From NCBI GenBank assembly GCA_026391235.1, contig JAPLDV010000692.1:1-7674 (forward strand): a stretch of 7,674 bases of DNA, written 5' to 3'. Position 1 is the first letter of the stretch; each line of letters opens with the position of its first letter. Of this stretch, positions 6,475-7,674 are shown one piece after another. The notes beneath the pieces were generated by a model. That model was not told where the DNA came from. It ran no database searches and saw only the letters and a program-made list of their open reading frames with translations. The position numbers were made by a program, and so were the translations under genes. Source of the DNA: Bacteroidia bacterium (GTDB lineage Bacteria; Bacteroidota; Bacteroidia; Bacteroidales; UBA12481).

Positions 6475-6548
6475 ACAATTTGCAAATAACAAATAAGCTC
6501 CAAAAAACAAAACGCAAATCTCAAACCTGCAACTTGCAACAATCCCAA
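6475..6548 (+). repeat. G-poor CAAAT/CAACC intergenic repeat tract, copy 3
   Basis: This has the same two-part composition as the tract at 2551-2639. CAAAT-type units include the exact 17-mer AACAAATAAGCTCCAAA at 6488-6504 and CAAATCTCAAA. They are followed by CAAC-type units (AAACCTGCAACTTGCAACAA). It ends directly at the lipoprotein ATG at 6551 and therefore forms its 5' leader. No Shine-Dalgarno sequence or clear promoter is visible in it. Confidence 0.6.
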
Positions 6549-6550
6549 CC

Positions 6551-7674
6551 ATGAAACCCAGCCTCCTCTTCCTCCTCGCTCTATTCTTTTTATCCTGTCA
6601 AAACCAGGGGAATATCAACCCTGACACTGATAGTGTCATCACCTTTGATGCAACGCAGAAACCTATCAATAAACACTATACCGAATTCCTGAAAGATATA
6701 CGGTTCATACACCTGCCGCTGGCGCTGGGCTATCCGATGGAAGATTATTATTCCGATTTTATTGAGACTGATGACCGGATCGTACTCTGGTCGGGCTCGA
6801 ACCAATCGATGGTTCATGGCAGCAGGGCTATCTTCTTTCTGAGCAAAGAGGGGAAAATCATCAGTGTCCTGACGGATGCCGGAAAGGATCCTTTCCAGCC
6901 CCAGGATATGGTTGATATCGAATACAATAAATACAGGGATGAATTTGCTCTGATCGATTTTATGGGCAAGAAACTGTTCCGCTACGATAAGAATGGCAAA
7001 ATGATCAGCCAGTTTCCCCTTGACTTCAGGGCTGTGCAAATTGCCACACTCGACAAGGATCACTATGCAATCTACTGGTTTTCATTCGGCCCTGTGATAG
7101 ATCAGAAAGTCGGGATATTCTCGATCAACGATGGGAAAATAGTCAAAACCCATATTGCTTACCGTGAGGCAAGCCAGGGAGGCGTGAGCATGACTGGCCC
7201 ATTATTCAGAGATAACCGCGGCGTTGGCTTTCAAGTGCCGCAGAGCGATTCGATCCTGGCAGTAAAAAAAGATACTTTGGCCTTCAGCTACCGGATTGAT
7301 TTCGGACCCAAAACCCTGCCTGCAAAATTCCATCAGGGATTTTCGGTAACCTCCGACGAGAACGAGTGGAACAGCCGCTATGAAAAAATGAGTCCCTTTG
7401 CTGACCTGACCAAGACCTTCTACTCCGATGACGTTCTATTCGTATTCTTTGGATACAGGAAAGACTATAATCTCGGTGTTAAACAATTAAGGACAGGTAA
7501 AGAAATTATTATCAGCCACAAAGCACTACCGGGAGAATATCCTTATACCCTGCCATTGATGGGCAACAAATTGGTATTCAACTGTAATGCCGCGAATTTC
7601 ATCGCCGATGCCGATAGTTTGAAATCGGTCCGCAGCCCGGCCGAATGGGAATCCCTGATGAAGAAGTATCCTGA
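6551..7674 (+). CDS. 6-bladed beta-propeller-like lipoprotein, 3' end outside window
   Basis: The frame from ATG 6551 is open to the last base (374 codons plus 2 nt), so the C-terminus is missing. I translated it by hand and found no stop. MKPSLLFLLALFFLSC is a short lipoprotein signal peptide with Cys16 in a FLSC lipobox. YTEFLKDIRFIHLPL (43-57) corresponds to the first conserved strand of the family. The usual GKGPGEY is replaced by GKDPFQPQDMVDIEYN (111-126), which still aligns as GK.P....PQ..D. SDSILAVKKDTLAFSYRIDF (232-251), followed by GPKTLP, matches the SDTIY...Y.FDFG...LP segment of the lipoprotein at 1196. The protein is therefore a diverged member of the same family. About 10-20 residues, including the expected DNP-type ending, are probably cut off. 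Its ligand is unknown. Confidence 0.85.
   Translation, partial: MKPSLLFLLALFFLSCQNQGNINPDTDSVITFDATQKPINKHYTEFLKDIRFIHLPLALGYPMEDYYSDFIETDDRIVLWSGSNQSMVHGSRAIFFLSKEGKIISVLTDAGKDPFQPQDMVDIEYNKYRDEFALIDFMGKKLFRYDKNGKMISQFPLDFRAVQIATLDKDHYAIYWFSFGPVIDQKVGIFSINDGKIVKTHIAYREASQGGVSMTGPLFRDNRGVGFQVPQSDSILAVKKDTLAFSYRIDFGPKTLPAKFHQGFSVTSDENEWNSRYEKMSPFADLTKTFYSDDVLFVFFGYRKDYNLGVKQLRTGKEIIISHKALPGEYPYTLPLMGNKLVFNCNAANFIADADSLKSVRSPAEWESLMKKYP

Noticed and set aside
6590..7063. 157-aa - strand ORF
   Set aside because: It is antisense to the lipoprotein gene at 6551, whose frame has a lipoprotein signal peptide and family motifs; the reverse ORF shows no recognisable features.

Overview
The window looks like chromosomal DNA from a member of the Bacteroidota. 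The evidence is a set of lipoproteins with the GxGPGEY signature of Bacteroidota 6-bladed beta-propeller proteins, an AAA ATPase with a DUF4143-type C-terminus, start codons preceded by A/T-rich sequence instead of Shine-Dalgarno motifs, and one promoter-like match to the Bacteroidota -33/-7 consensus (TTTG, about 20 nt, TAnnTTTG). All supported genes lie on the + strand.

Layout: (1) 1-735, the 3' end of a 6-bladed beta-propeller protein that enters from outside. (2) 739-1105, a decayed toxin-antitoxin pair: a 67-aa antitoxin-like ORF followed by a RelE/ParE-type toxin that has lost its N-terminal half and its frame. (3) 1196-2473, a complete propeller lipoprotein. (4) 2474-2732, an intergenic region with a G-poor repeat tract and a near-perfect inverted repeat just upstream of (5) 2733-3977, a P-loop AAA ATPase/DUF4143 protein. 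(6) 4081-5289, a second complete propeller lipoprotein, preceded by a GC-rich hairpin. (7) 5296-5414, a 119-bp palindromic REP/MITE-like element. (8) 5538-6419, an exported protein resembling DUF6263. (9) 6551-7674, a fourth propeller lipoprotein that runs off the window end.

The main theme is a tandem, strongly diverged family of four propeller proteins. The three whose N-termini are visible have lipoprotein signal peptides. The family shares a (S)DTIY-like motif followed in most copies by Y.[IF]DFG...LP, and a C-terminal (E)NDNPII-like ending. The array is interspersed with repeats and selfish-element remains, as expected of an accessory, recombining region. The function of the array is unknown. 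The proteins are probably anchored in the outer envelope, but nothing here identifies a ligand or pathway, and I see no convincing complete new system. The most informative features are the deletion scar in the toxin gene, the inverted repeat over the ATPase promoter region, and the repeat families between genes.
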